Assembly: GCF_002860355.1 (NCBI RefSeq)
Contig: NZ_NMWU01000021.1
Span: 1 to 64,000, forward strand
From: Bifidobacterium margollesii
GTDB taxonomy: Bacteria > Actinomycetota > Actinomycetes > Actinomycetales > Bifidobacteriaceae
Direction of reading: 5' to 3'
DNA: 64,000 nt
Shown here: piece after piece, positions 36,595 to 44,994 of the stretch
How the letters are laid out: each line of letters begins with the position of its first letter
How positions within the stretch are numbered: position 1 is the stretch's first letter
Translations under genes and position numbers: made by a program
The notes under the pieces: generated by a model
What the model saw: the letters and a program-made list of their open reading frames with translations, nothing else
Database searches by the model: none
Told to the model about the DNA's origin: nothing

Positions 36595-37059
36595 ATGCCC
36601 AATCGAGCGGAACGACGCGCCAACGCCAAGCGTGCACGTCGCGGCAATTCCCGCAACACCCGGCCTCAGATGGCCCGTTCCCGCGAAGGAATGGTCGACG
36701 AGTATTCGCTGCAGGAGAAGTCAATTCGGTTGCAGAACGGACAGACGGGGGAGTGGAAGCCCTCTGCCTCCAAGCTCGTTCCGGAGGGGACCGGTGAGCA
36801 AGGTCATGCGACGAACCGTCGCGAACCTCGCTCCCTGCGAGCCCCTCAGGGAGTCCGCGGGTGGCTCCGGTTTCTTTGTTGGACGCTGATTGTGCTGTCC
36901 GCCATCGCATTCCTCGTGGTCATGTGGATTCCCAACATGCCGACGTGGTCGGTGATCGTGGTCGCCGCCGTCTTCGCCGTCGGCGTACTCAGCCTGTTTT
37001 TCGTGGCCGGCAATCCCAAGGACAATCCCAATGTCGATGCCAACGGCACCGCCGTGTGA
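36595..37059 (+). CDS. Hypothetical small membrane protein
   Basis: The protein has 154 residues from ATG 36595 behind AAAGGAG. The first 30 residues are very basic (NRAERRANAKRARRGNSRNT). Two membrane helices lie at about 94-140 (FLCWTLIVLSAIAFLVVMWI; VIVVAAVFAVGVLSLFFVAG). A -10-like TATACT lies at 36557-36562. A terminator follows the gene. Its family is not recognised; it looks like a conserved actinobacterial protein of unknown role. Confidence 0.75.
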   Translation: MPNRAERRANAKRARRGNSRNTRPQMARSREGMVDEYSLQEKSIRLQNGQTGEWKPSASKLVPEGTGEQGHATNRREPRSLRAPQGVRGWLRFLCWTLIVLSAIAFLVVMWIPNMPTWSVIVVAAVFAVGVLSLFFVAGNPKDNPNVDANGTAV

Positions 37060-37077
37060 CGGTTGTCGTTTCGGCTC

Positions 37078-37111
37078 AAGGCCGTCGGAGTTTTCGCTCC
37101 GGCGGCCTTTC
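37078..37111 (+). terminator. Intrinsic terminator
   Basis: AAGGCCGTCGGAG and CTCCGGCGGCCTT form a near-perfect stem around TTTTCG, followed by TTCC. It ends the small membrane protein gene. Confidence 0.8.
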
Positions 37112-37264
37112 CATATTCCGGCGGTATCCGATCATGTCCGATGGATTGCGTGTCGGAACCCAACCCGCCATGTCATAGCCGTCCACACCCGCCATGTCAT
37201 ACCGGGAAATCGGCATGCCGCTTTTTATACTGGAACTGTTTGCCCACATTCTAAGGAGACGCCT

Positions 37265-38503
37265 ATGAAAGTCGATATCCTCACCCGCGAATACCCGCCG
37301 CACATCTATGGTGGTGCCGGCGTGCACGCCGAGGAGCTCTCCAAGGTTCTGGCGGAGCGCATCGACGTCACCGTCCGTGCCTTCGACGGGCCCCGCAAAT
37401 CCGAGGATGTTCCCGCCATCCCCGGAGGGATCCCCAAAGGCAGTCTGACGCTGGTCGGCTACGACACCCCGTCCGAACTTGCCAACGCCAACCCCGCACT
37501 GAAGACCTTCGGCGTCGACCTGCAGATCGCCAACGACGTGGACGCGGATCTGGTCCACGCCCACACCTGGTACGCCTGCCTCGCCGGCCGTCTGGCCCAG
37601 CAGCTTCACGAGATCCCTCTGGTGATCACCGCCCACAGTCTTGAACCGTTCCGTCCTTGGAAGCGCGAGCAGCTCGGCGGCGGATACAACCTGAGCTCCT
37701 GGGCCGAACGGGACGCCTACGAGCATGCGGATGCCATCATCGCCGTGTCCGGAGGCATGAAGAAGGACATTCTCGCAGCCTATCCGAACGTCGATCCCGA
37801 TAAGGTGCATGTGGTGTACAACGGCATCACCATGTCCGAATTCGCCAGGCCCGCCGACGACGATCCTGCTTGGGAGGTCTTCGACCGGTATCACATCGAC
37901 CGCAGCCGCCCCACGTTGCTGTTCGTCGGACGCATCACCCGTCAGAAGGGTTTGCCGTACCTGCTGCAGGCCCTGCATTTCGTTGACAAGGATGTTCAGG
38001 TTGTGCTGTGCGCCGGAGCGCCTGACACCCCCGAGATCGCAGCCGAGGTGAAGAACGCCTTCGCTGAGCTTGACGAGGAGCGCGGCAACATCATCTGGAT
38101 CGAGGAGATGCTGCCGAAGAACGAGCTGAGCGCACTGGAGCATGGCTGCGACGCGTTCATCTGCCCGAGCATCTACGAGCCGCTCGGCATCGTGAATCTC
38201 GAAGCCATGGCCTGCGGTCTGCCCGTCGTGGCCAGCGCCACCGGAGGCATCCCCGAAGTCGTGGTCGACGGCCAGACCGGTTATCTCGTACCGATCGACC
38301 AGCTGCACGACGGCACCGGAACGCCCACGAATCCGGAGAAGTTCGTGCACGACATGGCCGACGCCATCAACCGGGTGATGCGTGACCCCGAGCTTGCCCG
38401 GAAGATGGGCGAAGCCGGCTACGCTCGCGCCCGTGACGTGTTCAGCTGGGAGACCATCGCCGACAACACCATCGAGGTGTACCGGCAGGTGCTCGGCAAG
38501 TAG
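37265..38503 (+). CDS. glgA: Glycogen synthase, actinobacterial GT4 type
   Basis: The protein has 412 residues from ATG 37265 after AAGGAGA. The start MKVDILTREYPPHIYGGAGV has the sugar-nucleotide-binding GGAG loop of glycogen synthases. A GT-B C-terminal half follows, with LLFVGRITRQKGLPYLLQAL and the E-x7-E motif in CPSIYEPLGIVNLEAMACGL. This is the short actinobacterial glgA/glgM type rather than the longer E. coli form. It extends alpha-1,4-glucan from nucleotide sugars. It has its own terminator. Confidence 0.88.
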   Translation: MKVDILTREYPPHIYGGAGVHAEELSKVLAERIDVTVRAFDGPRKSEDVPAIPGGIPKGSLTLVGYDTPSELANANPALKTFGVDLQIANDVDADLVHAHTWYACLAGRLAQQLHEIPLVITAHSLEPFRPWKREQLGGGYNLSSWAERDAYEHADAIIAVSGGMKKDILAAYPNVDPDKVHVVYNGITMSEFARPADDDPAWEVFDRYHIDRSRPTLLFVGRITRQKGLPYLLQALHFVDKDVQVVLCAGAPDTPEIAAEVKNAFAELDEERGNIIWIEEMLPKNELSALEHGCDAFICPSIYEPLGIVNLEAMACGLPVVASATGGIPEVVVDGQTGYLVPIDQLHDGTGTPTNPEKFVHDMADAINRVMRDPELARKMGEAGYARARDVFSWETIADNTIEVYRQVLGK

Positions 38504-38516
38504 TCGGGATTGCTCC

Positions 38517-38553
38517 GGGAAACCGGTCGGACGTACCGTCCTGTCGGTTTCCC
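38517..38553 (+). terminator. Hairpin terminator after glgA
   Basis: GGGAAACCGGTCGGACG pairs with CGTCCTGTCGGTTTCCC around TAC, a 17-position stem with a few mismatches. There is only a weak T-containing tail. Confidence 0.6.
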
Positions 38554-38597
38554 GATTATGTCCGCAGTGACCGCGTCCATTGCGGACATCCGTGGGA

Positions 38598-38670
38598 CGC
38601 GGTTTTTCCTGCCGTTCACGGCAAACCGCGACCAGGAAACCGCATTCAGCAAACCGCGACCAGGAAACCG
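38598..38670. repeat. 22-bp direct repeat and hairpin before the ABC ATPase gene
   Basis: The 22-base unit starting GCAAACCGCGACCAGGAAAC and ending CG occurs at 38621-38642 and again at 38649-38670, 28 bases apart; the second copy ends just before the start codon. CGCGGTTT (38598-38605) is the inverse of AAACCGCG (38623-38630), so the first copy can also form a hairpin. The repeats overlap the expected ribosome site. Confidence 0.75.
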
Positions 38671-38675
38671 GAATC

Positions 38676-39551
38676 ATGTCTCAAATCGCTTATACGGATC
38701 CCGACATCGCATTGAAGATGACGGACGTTGAATTTCGCCGTCAGGGCAGGGTGATCCTCACCGGCGTCAATCTTACGATCAGACGAGGGGAGCGTTGGAT
38801 TCTCTTCGGCCCGAACGGCATCGGCAAATCCACGCTGATCCAGATGATGGCCACGAGAATGCATCCCAGCGAGGGAACGGTGGACATTCTCGGCAATCGT
38901 CTGGGCAAGGTGGACGTGTTCTCGTACCGTAATCGGATCGGATTGTCCTCGGCTGAGCTGGCGCGCGCCTTTCCGCCGGACGAGGATCCGCTGGACGCGG
39001 TGGTCACCGCGCTCACCGCTACCACGGGACGCTGGCGAGACACCTACGATCAGGCCGACTACGACAGGGCACGCGGGCTGCTGCGGCGGTTCGGCGTGGA
39101 ATATCTGGAAGGCAAGCAGATGTGGAAGCTCTCCGAAGGGGAGCGGACGCGCGTGCTGATCTGCCGCGCGCTGATGGCCGACCCGCAACTGGCGATCCTC
39201 GACGAGCCGACGACGGGACTGGACCTCGGTGGCCGTGAACTGGTGGTACGGGCGCTTTCCGAACTCGGCGAAGAATCCGACGACAGGGCCATGGTGCTGG
39301 TTACCCATCGCTTGGAGGAGATCCCCGCGGGATTCGACCACATCGCCATTATGGGACGACTCGCCGGCAACGAGAAGACCGCCCATGCAATCAGGGTGAG
39401 GGGAGGGGATCCCGCCCCCGGAACCATCATCTACACCGGGGATCTGGAGCATGGCCTGACCGAGGAACGAGTCTCATCGATTTTCGGTCTTCCGCTGACG
39501 GTGGATCATCGGGACGGTCGCTGGCAGGCGTTTGCCAGAGAGATGCGATAG
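38676..39551 (+). CDS. ABC transporter ATP-binding protein (YlmA/ModF-like)
   Basis: The protein has 291 residues from ATG 38676; GTG/ATG starts upstream would read through the direct repeats. Walker A is FGPNGIGKSTLI near residue 46. The signature LSEGERTRVLICRAL replaces the usual LSGGQ, followed by Walker B LAILDEPTTGLDL and an H-loop LVTHR. A C-terminal extension of about 60 residues follows. No permease gene is adjacent, so it may act with a distant partner or as a soluble ATPase. No ordinary Shine-Dalgarno is seen; the second repeat copy lies there. Confidence 0.85.
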   Translation: MSQIAYTDPDIALKMTDVEFRRQGRVILTGVNLTIRRGERWILFGPNGIGKSTLIQMMATRMHPSEGTVDILGNRLGKVDVFSYRNRIGLSSAELARAFPPDEDPLDAVVTALTATTGRWRDTYDQADYDRARGLLRRFGVEYLEGKQMWKLSEGERTRVLICRALMADPQLAILDEPTTGLDLGGRELVVRALSELGEESDDRAMVLVTHRLEEIPAGFDHIAIMGRLAGNEKTAHAIRVRGGDPAPGTIIYTGDLEHGLTEERVSSIFGLPLTVDHRDGRWQAFAREMR

Positions 39552-39652
39552 ACGCAAGGTCGGGTTTCCTGCTCGCTTGTTTCGTCCGATTCCCGCCTAT
39601 CATGGTTGGGACGAAACTGACGATATCGAATACAAGCGCGGAGGAGACCCAC

Positions 39653-40750
39653 ATGGTGCGACGCGGACCGTTGCAGGCCGGCGAAAAAGTGCAGTTCACC
39701 GATCGCAAGGGCAAACGAATCACCGAACAGCTGGTGCCCGGAGGCACCGTGCAGACCGAACGAGGCGTGCTGTTCCACGACGACATCATCGGTCTGCCGG
39801 AAGGCAGCGTAGTGACCACGCTCACCTCGGAAGGCGAATCCAAATCGGCCGCCGAGGCGTATCGTCGTAATCCGCGCAAACCATGGAAAACCGCAAGAAA
39901 GATCGGCGGGTGGCAGTACACCGTCATGCGTCCGCGTCTTCAGGACTTCATCCTGTCCATGCCGCGAGGCGCGCAGATCATGTACCCGAAGGACATCGCG
40001 CAGGTGATCGAGGTCTGCGACATCCGGCAGGGTATGCGGGTTCTGGAATCCGGCGGCGGCAGCGGAGCCATGAGCCTGCACCTGCTCGATGCCGTGGGCG
40101 ACGGCGGCGAGCTGACCACCGTCGAGATGCGCTCCGAATTCGCCCGTGTGTGCGAGGCCAACGCCACCGTCTACTTCGGAGCTCGTCCGCAATGGTGGAA
40201 CCTTCTGGTGGGGGATTTCGATTCGGTGGCGGCAGGACTTCCGGCAAATCATTTCGATCGTATCTTCCTCGATATGCTCGATCCCTGGAACCGTCTGAAC
40301 GAAGCGTACCGCGTGATCGCTCCGGGCGGCGTGATCACCTGCTACGTCACCACCGTCACCCAGCTGAGCCGGGTGGCCGAAGCCATGCGTGAATCCGGAC
40401 GCTGGACGGAACCGGAGATCACGGAGACGATGGAACGCGGTTGGAAGGCACAGGGCCTGGCCGTTCGTCCGAACCATGAGATGATCGGACACACCGGATT
40501 CCTGGTTACCTCGCGTGCCATGGCCTCCGGATTCGATGCACTGCATAAGCGGGAACGGCCCACCAAGGACGTCTACTCCGACATCGACGATCTGACCGCC
40601 GAGCAGCAGCGGGATCGTCTCGCCGATCTGGAGCTGCGTGACATCTCCGATCGTAAACTGCGCAAGGTGCTGAACGATCTCGACCGTCAGGTGGCCAGCA
40701 TCCCGCAGGACGCAACCGTTGCGAACCGGCAGGAGAAGCCGGCGGTATAG
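39653..40750 (+). CDS. trmI: tRNA (adenine-N1-)-methyltransferase TrmI
   Basis: The protein has 365 residues from ATG 39653, six bases after GGAGGAG; ATG 39602 is in frame without such a site. An N-terminal beta domain (AGEKVQFTDRKGKRITEQLV) precedes the catalytic domain. SAM motif I is VLESGGGSGAMSLHLL, with motif IV FLDMLDPWN. It methylates A58 in the tRNA T loop. The 50-residue C-terminal tail is charged. The phosphatase gene follows 45 bases later. Confidence 0.88.
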   Translation: MVRRGPLQAGEKVQFTDRKGKRITEQLVPGGTVQTERGVLFHDDIIGLPEGSVVTTLTSEGESKSAAEAYRRNPRKPWKTARKIGGWQYTVMRPRLQDFILSMPRGAQIMYPKDIAQVIEVCDIRQGMRVLESGGGSGAMSLHLLDAVGDGGELTTVEMRSEFARVCEANATVYFGARPQWWNLLVGDFDSVAAGLPANHFDRIFLDMLDPWNRLNEAYRVIAPGGVITCYVTTVTQLSRVAEAMRESGRWTEPEITETMERGWKAQGLAVRPNHEMIGHTGFLVTSRAMASGFDALHKRERPTKDVYSDIDDLTAEQQRDRLADLELRDISDRKLRKVLNDLDRQVASIPQDATVANRQEKPAV

Positions 40751-40795
40751 AATGATGTTCTACCGATGAAGCAGCTGTCGGAGAAAGGGCCGGAC

Positions 40796-41353
40796 ATGGG
40801 GGTCAACCTGAGCAAGGTCTCCAAGAAGGCGGGCAAGTACCAGTATCAACTGATGATCATGAGGCATGCGAATGCCAAAGGGGCCGGCCCGGAGGGTGAC
40901 ATCAGCCGCGAGATTTCAGACAAGGGTCTCAAACAGGCGAAGAAGGTGGGCAAGGCCTTGGCCGTGGCCTCGTTGATCCCCGATCAGATCATCTGCTCGG
41001 GAGCCACTCGTGCGCGACAGACCACGGAACGCATGCTGAAGTATTTCGGCGACAAGCCGAAGGTGGAAATGCGGCAGAGTCTGTATGCCGGGGGAATGCA
41101 GTCGATCCTCGACGAGATGTCGCATGTCCGCGCGAAGACGCGACGACTGATGATCGTGGGGCATGAGCCCACGGTGTCGGTGACCAGCCAATGGCTGGCG
41201 AACCCGGAATCCGATCCGGCTCTGCTGAACATCCTGAATCTGGGATTGTCCACGGCTTCGGTTGTGATTTTCGGTAGTGACAGGCCATTCGATCAGTGGC
41301 AGGTACGTGACGGCATACTGGTGGCGGTGCTCACTCCCAAGGATTGCGAATAG
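40796..41353 (+). CDS. SixA-like phosphohistidine phosphatase
   Basis: The protein has 185 residues from ATG 40796 behind GGAGAAAGGG; ATG 40766 is in frame. The histidine phosphatase motif is MIMRHANAKG (R-H near residue 25), with Arg in SGATRARQTTE and the second catalytic His in MIVGHEPTVS. SixA-type enzymes remove phosphate from phosphohistidine proteins. The target here is unknown. TATAGA at 40746-40751 could be a -10 box. Confidence 0.82.
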   Translation: MGVNLSKVSKKAGKYQYQLMIMRHANAKGAGPEGDISREISDKGLKQAKKVGKALAVASLIPDQIICSGATRARQTTERMLKYFGDKPKVEMRQSLYAGGMQSILDEMSHVRAKTRRLMIVGHEPTVSVTSQWLANPESDPALLNILNLGLSTASVVIFGSDRPFDQWQVRDGILVAVLTPKDCE

Positions 41354-41460
41354 CCACGAAGAACGGAACGATCCTGCTGATTAGCAAAGGGCGTGAAGCG
41401 ATGATGCTGCCCAACGTCGGCTAGATGAGTCCGTCGCAGATGTCAAATCGCCGTCCCAGT

Positions 41461-41577
41461 TGTTCATAAACGTCACTTATAGCGACATGCAAGCTCACTG
41501 GATAACCGCATATGGGCGAAACTTTGTTAGCCTTTATGCGGTTTTTCCGTTGTACATGCATCACATATTGGAGGATT
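41461..41577 (+). promoter_or_regulatory. metE leader with attenuator-like hairpin
   Basis: AACCGCATA (41504-41512) and TATGCGGTT (41535-41543) form a 9-bp stem followed by TTTCC, a terminator-like element only 34 bases before the metE start. It is preceded by an imperfect inverted repeat GTCACT-TAT-AGCGAC (about 41471-41485). This suggests attenuation or operator control of metE. No known SAM or cobalamin riboswitch consensus is recognised. TTGGAGGA is the ribosome site. Confidence 0.5.
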
Positions 41578-43878
41578 ATGTCTGTCACCACTTCCGTCAT
41601 CGGATTCCCCCGCATCGGACAGAATCGAGAGCTGAAGAAGGCGATCGAAGGCTACTGGAAGGGTGCCAACACTCTGGACGACGTGCGCGCCACCGCGAAG
41701 GATCTGCGTGCCAAGCACTGGAAGCTGCAGCAGGCAGCCGGCATCGATCTGATCCCAAGCAACGACTTCAGCTACTACGATCAGATGCTCGACACGGCCA
41801 TCCTGCTCGGAGCTGTTCCCCAGCGCTACAAGGATCTCGGGCTGAACGAGGAGGACACCCTGTTCGCCATCGCTCGCGGATATCAGGGCGAGAAGGGCGA
41901 TGTCACCGCACAGCCGATGAAGAAGTGGTTCACCACCAATTACCACTATCTGGTTCCCGAGATCACCGATGAGACCACGATCGCACTGAACGGCACCAAG
42001 CCGTTCGACGAGTACGTCGAGGCCAAGGAACTGGGCATCGACACCAAGCCCGTGCTGATCGGCCCCTACACCTTCCTGAAGTTCGCCCGCGGTTTCGACG
42101 GCGAGGACCTGAACCTCACCGACAAGCTGATCGCCGACACGGCCAAGGCCTATGCCGAAGCGCTCACGAAGTTCAACGAGCTGGGTGCCAAGTGGGTGCA
42201 GTTCGATGAGCCCTATCTGGTGTTCGACAAGGAGGAGGGCGACCTTGATCTCTTCTCCACGCTGTACAAGACGATCCTCGCAGCCAAGAACGATGTCAAG
42301 GTGCTGCTGCAGACCTACTTCGGTCACATCGCCGACTCCTACGCCACCGCCCTTGATCTGGGCTTCGACGGCATCGGCCTCGATCTCATCGAAGGCAAGG
42401 ACGAGAATCTCGCCGCCGTGGAGCAGTACGGCGCTCCCGAGGGCGTTACCCTGTTCGCCGGCGTGATCAATGGCCGCAACATCTGGCGCAACGACTACGC
42501 CGTAAGCCTGGGAGTGATCGACGCGCTGAAGACCAAGGTTGCCAATGTGGCCGTCTCCACCGCCGACTCCCTGCTGCATGTGCCGTTCAGCACCGAAGGC
42601 GAGGACAAGCTCGCCCCCGAGGTGCTCAAGCACTTCGCCTTCGCCGTCGAGAAGCTCGACGAGGTTCGCCAGGTCGCCGATCTCGTTGACGCCGACGATG
42701 CCGCCCGGGCGGATTCCGAAACGCTGAAGGCCAATCAGGCACTGTTCGACGGCACCCGTGTGGCGGCCGACCCGGCCGTAGCCGCCCGTGTGGCCGCGTT
42801 GAGCGACGACGAGTACGTTCGTCAGCCCGCACGCGCCGAGCGTCAGGCCATCCAGAAGGACGAACTGGGACTGCCGTTGCTGCCGACCACCACGATCGGT
42901 TCCTTCCCCCAGACCCGTGAGGTGCGTTCTACCCGCGCCAAGTTCCGCAAGGGCGAGATCAGCCAGGCCGAATACGACGAGTTCATCGGCAAGCAGATCG
43001 AGGACGTGCTGCACCATCAGGAGGAGATTGGACTGGACGTGCTGGTGCACGGCGAGTTCGAGCGCAACGACATGGTCGAGTACTTCGGCCAGAACCTCAA
43101 TGGCTTCCTGTTCACCAAGAACGCCTGGGTGCAGTCCTACGGCACCCGTTGCGTGAAGCCTCCGGTGGTTTGGGGCGACGTGAGCCGCGCCAACCCGATC
43201 ACCGTCAAGTGGAGCTCCTACGCCCAGTCCAAGACCGAGCATGTGGTCAAGGGCATGCTTACCGGTCCGGTGACCATCCTCAACTGGTCCTGGCCGCGTG
43301 AGGACATCACCCACAAGGAGCAGACCACCCAGCTGGCCCTCGCCATCCGCGACGAGGTGCTCGACCTCGAAGCCGCCGGCATCAAGGTGATCCAGATCGA
43401 CGAGGCCGCACTGCGTGAGAAGCTGCCCGTGCGTCGTTCCGACTGGCACGTCAAGTACCTCGACTGGGCCGTCCCCGCCTTCCGTCTGGTGCACTCCGGC
43501 GTCAAGCCCGGCACCCAGATCCACACGCACATGTGCTACTCGGAGTTCAACGACATCATCCGCGACATCGACGCTATGGATGCCGACGTGATCTCCTTCG
43601 AAGCCAGCCGTGGCGATCTCGTGGTGCTCGACGCCATCCACGACGCCAATTTCGAAACCGAGGCCGGTCCGGGCGTATACGACATTCACTCCCCGCGAAT
43701 CCCCTCCGAGGAGGAGATCGTGGACCGCATCCACGAGATTCTCAAGAAGATGGACGTGAACAAGGTGTGGATCAACCCTGACTGCGGTCTGAAGACCCGC
43801 GGCAACGCCGAAACCTGGCCGAGCCTGGAGCATCTGGTGGCCGCCGCCAAGAAGGTTCGCGCAGAACTCGCCAAGTAG
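41578..43878 (+). CDS. metE: Cobalamin-independent methionine synthase
   Basis: The protein has 766 residues from ATG 41578 behind TTGGAGGA; the longer frame from 41512 would run through the leader hairpin. It starts [20 protein letters not shown], as in all MetE. The C-terminal half has the zinc ligands in HMCYSEF and [10 protein letters not shown] and the substrate loop [12 protein letters not shown]. It makes methionine from homocysteine and 5-methyl-tetrahydropteroyl glutamate. The methyl donor is made by the downstream metF product. Confidence 0.97.
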   Translation: MSVTTSVIGFPRIGQNRELKKAIEGYWKGANTLDDVRATAKDLRAKHWKLQQAAGIDLIPSNDFSYYDQMLDTAILLGAVPQRYKDLGLNEEDTLFAIARGYQGEKGDVTAQPMKKWFTTNYHYLVPEITDETTIALNGTKPFDEYVEAKELGIDTKPVLIGPYTFLKFARGFDGEDLNLTDKLIADTAKAYAEALTKFNELGAKWVQFDEPYLVFDKEEGDLDLFSTLYKTILAAKNDVKVLLQTYFGHIADSYATALDLGFDGIGLDLIEGKDENLAAVEQYGAPEGVTLFAGVINGRNIWRNDYAVSLGVIDALKTKVANVAVSTADSLLHVPFSTEGEDKLAPEVLKHFAFAVEKLDEVRQVADLVDADDAARADSETLKANQALFDGTRVAADPAVAARVAALSDDEYVRQPARAERQAIQKDELGLPLLPTTTIGSFPQTREVRSTRAKFRKGEISQAEYDEFIGKQIEDVLHHQEEIGLDVLVHGEFERNDMVEYFGQNLNGFLFTKNAWVQSYGTRCVKPPVVWGDVSRANPITVKWSSYAQSKTEHVVKGMLTGPVTILNWSWPREDITHKEQTTQLALAIRDEVLDLEAAGIKVIQIDEAALREKLPVRRSDWHVKYLDWAVPAFRLVHSGVKPGTQIHTHMCYSEFNDIIRDIDAMDADVISFEASRGDLVVLDAIHDANFETEAGPGVYDIHSPRIPSEEEIVDRIHEILKKMDVNKVWINPDCGLKTRGNAETWPSLEHLVAAAKKVRAELAK

Positions 43879-43918
43879 TTCACAGCACCATCGGACCATA
43901 TACGGAAAAAGGGAAAGA

Positions 43919-43951
43919 GGGTGAAGGCTTGTAATCGCCTTCGCCCTTTTT
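43919..43951 (+). terminator. Intrinsic terminator of metE
   Basis: GGGTGAAGGC pairs with GCCTTCGCCC around TTGTAATC and is followed by TTTTTC. Confidence 0.9.
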
Positions 43952-43994
43952 CTTTTGAATCCTCATTCCCCGCATTTTGCGTTCCATCCGGTTT

Positions 43995-44050
43995 CGCTCT
44001 GTATGGCAACGCCCTGTGTGGCAACATTCTGTATAGCAAGGAGTATTCTC
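43995..44050 (+). promoter_or_regulatory. metF leader with short tandem repeats
   Basis: Three near-copies of CTGTATGGCAACR (CTGTATGGCAACG, CTGTGTGGCAACA, CTGTATAGCAAGG) lie in a row at about 44000-44042; the last one forms the ribosome site AAGGAG. They could bind a regulator or shape the mRNA leader. Confidence 0.45.
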
Positions 44051-44899
44051 ATGCATGTTCCGCAGTTTTCCCTTGAGGTCTTCCCTCCCAAGCGGGACGC
44101 ACCCGTGGGCACCATCTACGACACCCTCGACGGGCTGGAGGGTGTGAATCCTGATTTCATTTCCGTCACCTACGGGCATGGCACCCATTCGGATCGCACC
44201 GCAACGGCACGGATCGCCAATACCATCCGATCCGAATACGGCATCCCCACGGTCGCGCATCTCACGGCTCTCTATTCCGACAGGGACGTGGTGGATCAGG
44301 CGCTCGACATGTTCGATGAAGCCGGCGTGTTCGGCGTGCTGGCTCTGCGCGGCGATGTGATCGAAGGGCAGTCGGAGGTCGGAGCTTTCGCCCACGCCAG
44401 CGATCTCGTAGCCTATATCCGCGATCGTCGACCCAACCTGAAGATCTTCGGCGCCTGCTATCCCGAAGGACACATCGAATGTCCTTCTCTGGATGAGGAT
44501 ATTCGCAATCTGAAGATCAAAGTGGACGCGGGGGCCACGAATCTGATCTCCCAGCTGTTCTACGACAATGAGGATTTCCTGCGTTTCGTGGACAAGGCCC
44601 GCGCGGCCGGCATCGACGCACCCATCGAAGCCGGCATCATGCCGGTCACCAGCGCCAGGTCCGTGCGCAACATGGCGAAGAAGAACGCCACGGTCATTCC
44701 CAAGTCGCTTGATGCGATGCTGGAGAAATGGGGGGACGACCGTGAATCACTGCGCCGTGCGGGCATCATCTACGCCTCACAGCAGATCAATGATCTGGTG
44801 GCTCAAGGTGTTGACGGCGTACACCTGTACACGATGAACCACCCGGGAACCACTCGCCGCATCTGGAGAAACGTCGCTCCGCTGTTTCAGGAGGTCTGA
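44051..44899 (+). CDS. metF: 5,10-methylenetetrahydrofolate reductase
   Basis: The protein has 282 residues from ATG 44051 behind CAAGGAG. TIM-barrel landmarks include SLEVFPPKRDAP, PDFISVTYGHGTHSDRT with folate-site residues, PTVAHLTALYSDR, VLALRGDV and GATNLISQLFYDNEDFLRFV. FAD-dependent reduction yields 5-methyl-THF for MetE encoded just upstream. It has its own leader after the metE terminator. Confidence 0.95.
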   Translation: MHVPQFSLEVFPPKRDAPVGTIYDTLDGLEGVNPDFISVTYGHGTHSDRTATARIANTIRSEYGIPTVAHLTALYSDRDVVDQALDMFDEAGVFGVLALRGDVIEGQSEVGAFAHASDLVAYIRDRRPNLKIFGACYPEGHIECPSLDEDIRNLKIKVDAGATNLISQLFYDNEDFLRFVDKARAAGIDAPIEAGIMPVTSARSVRNMAKKNATVIPKSLDAMLEKWGDDRESLRRAGIIYASQQINDLVAQGVDGVHLYTMNHPGTTRRIWRNVAPLFQEV

Positions 44900-44994
44900 T
44901 CGGATTCGGACGGATGTCCGATCAGCATGGTTGCTCGCTGAGCGTACCTCCGCAGCGGTGTCATCCAGCCACGGATACCGATAAGATGGAAAGA

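Noticed and set aside
41527-43899. 790-codon open frame antisense to metE
   Set aside because: A shadow frame of the same kind as in gltB.
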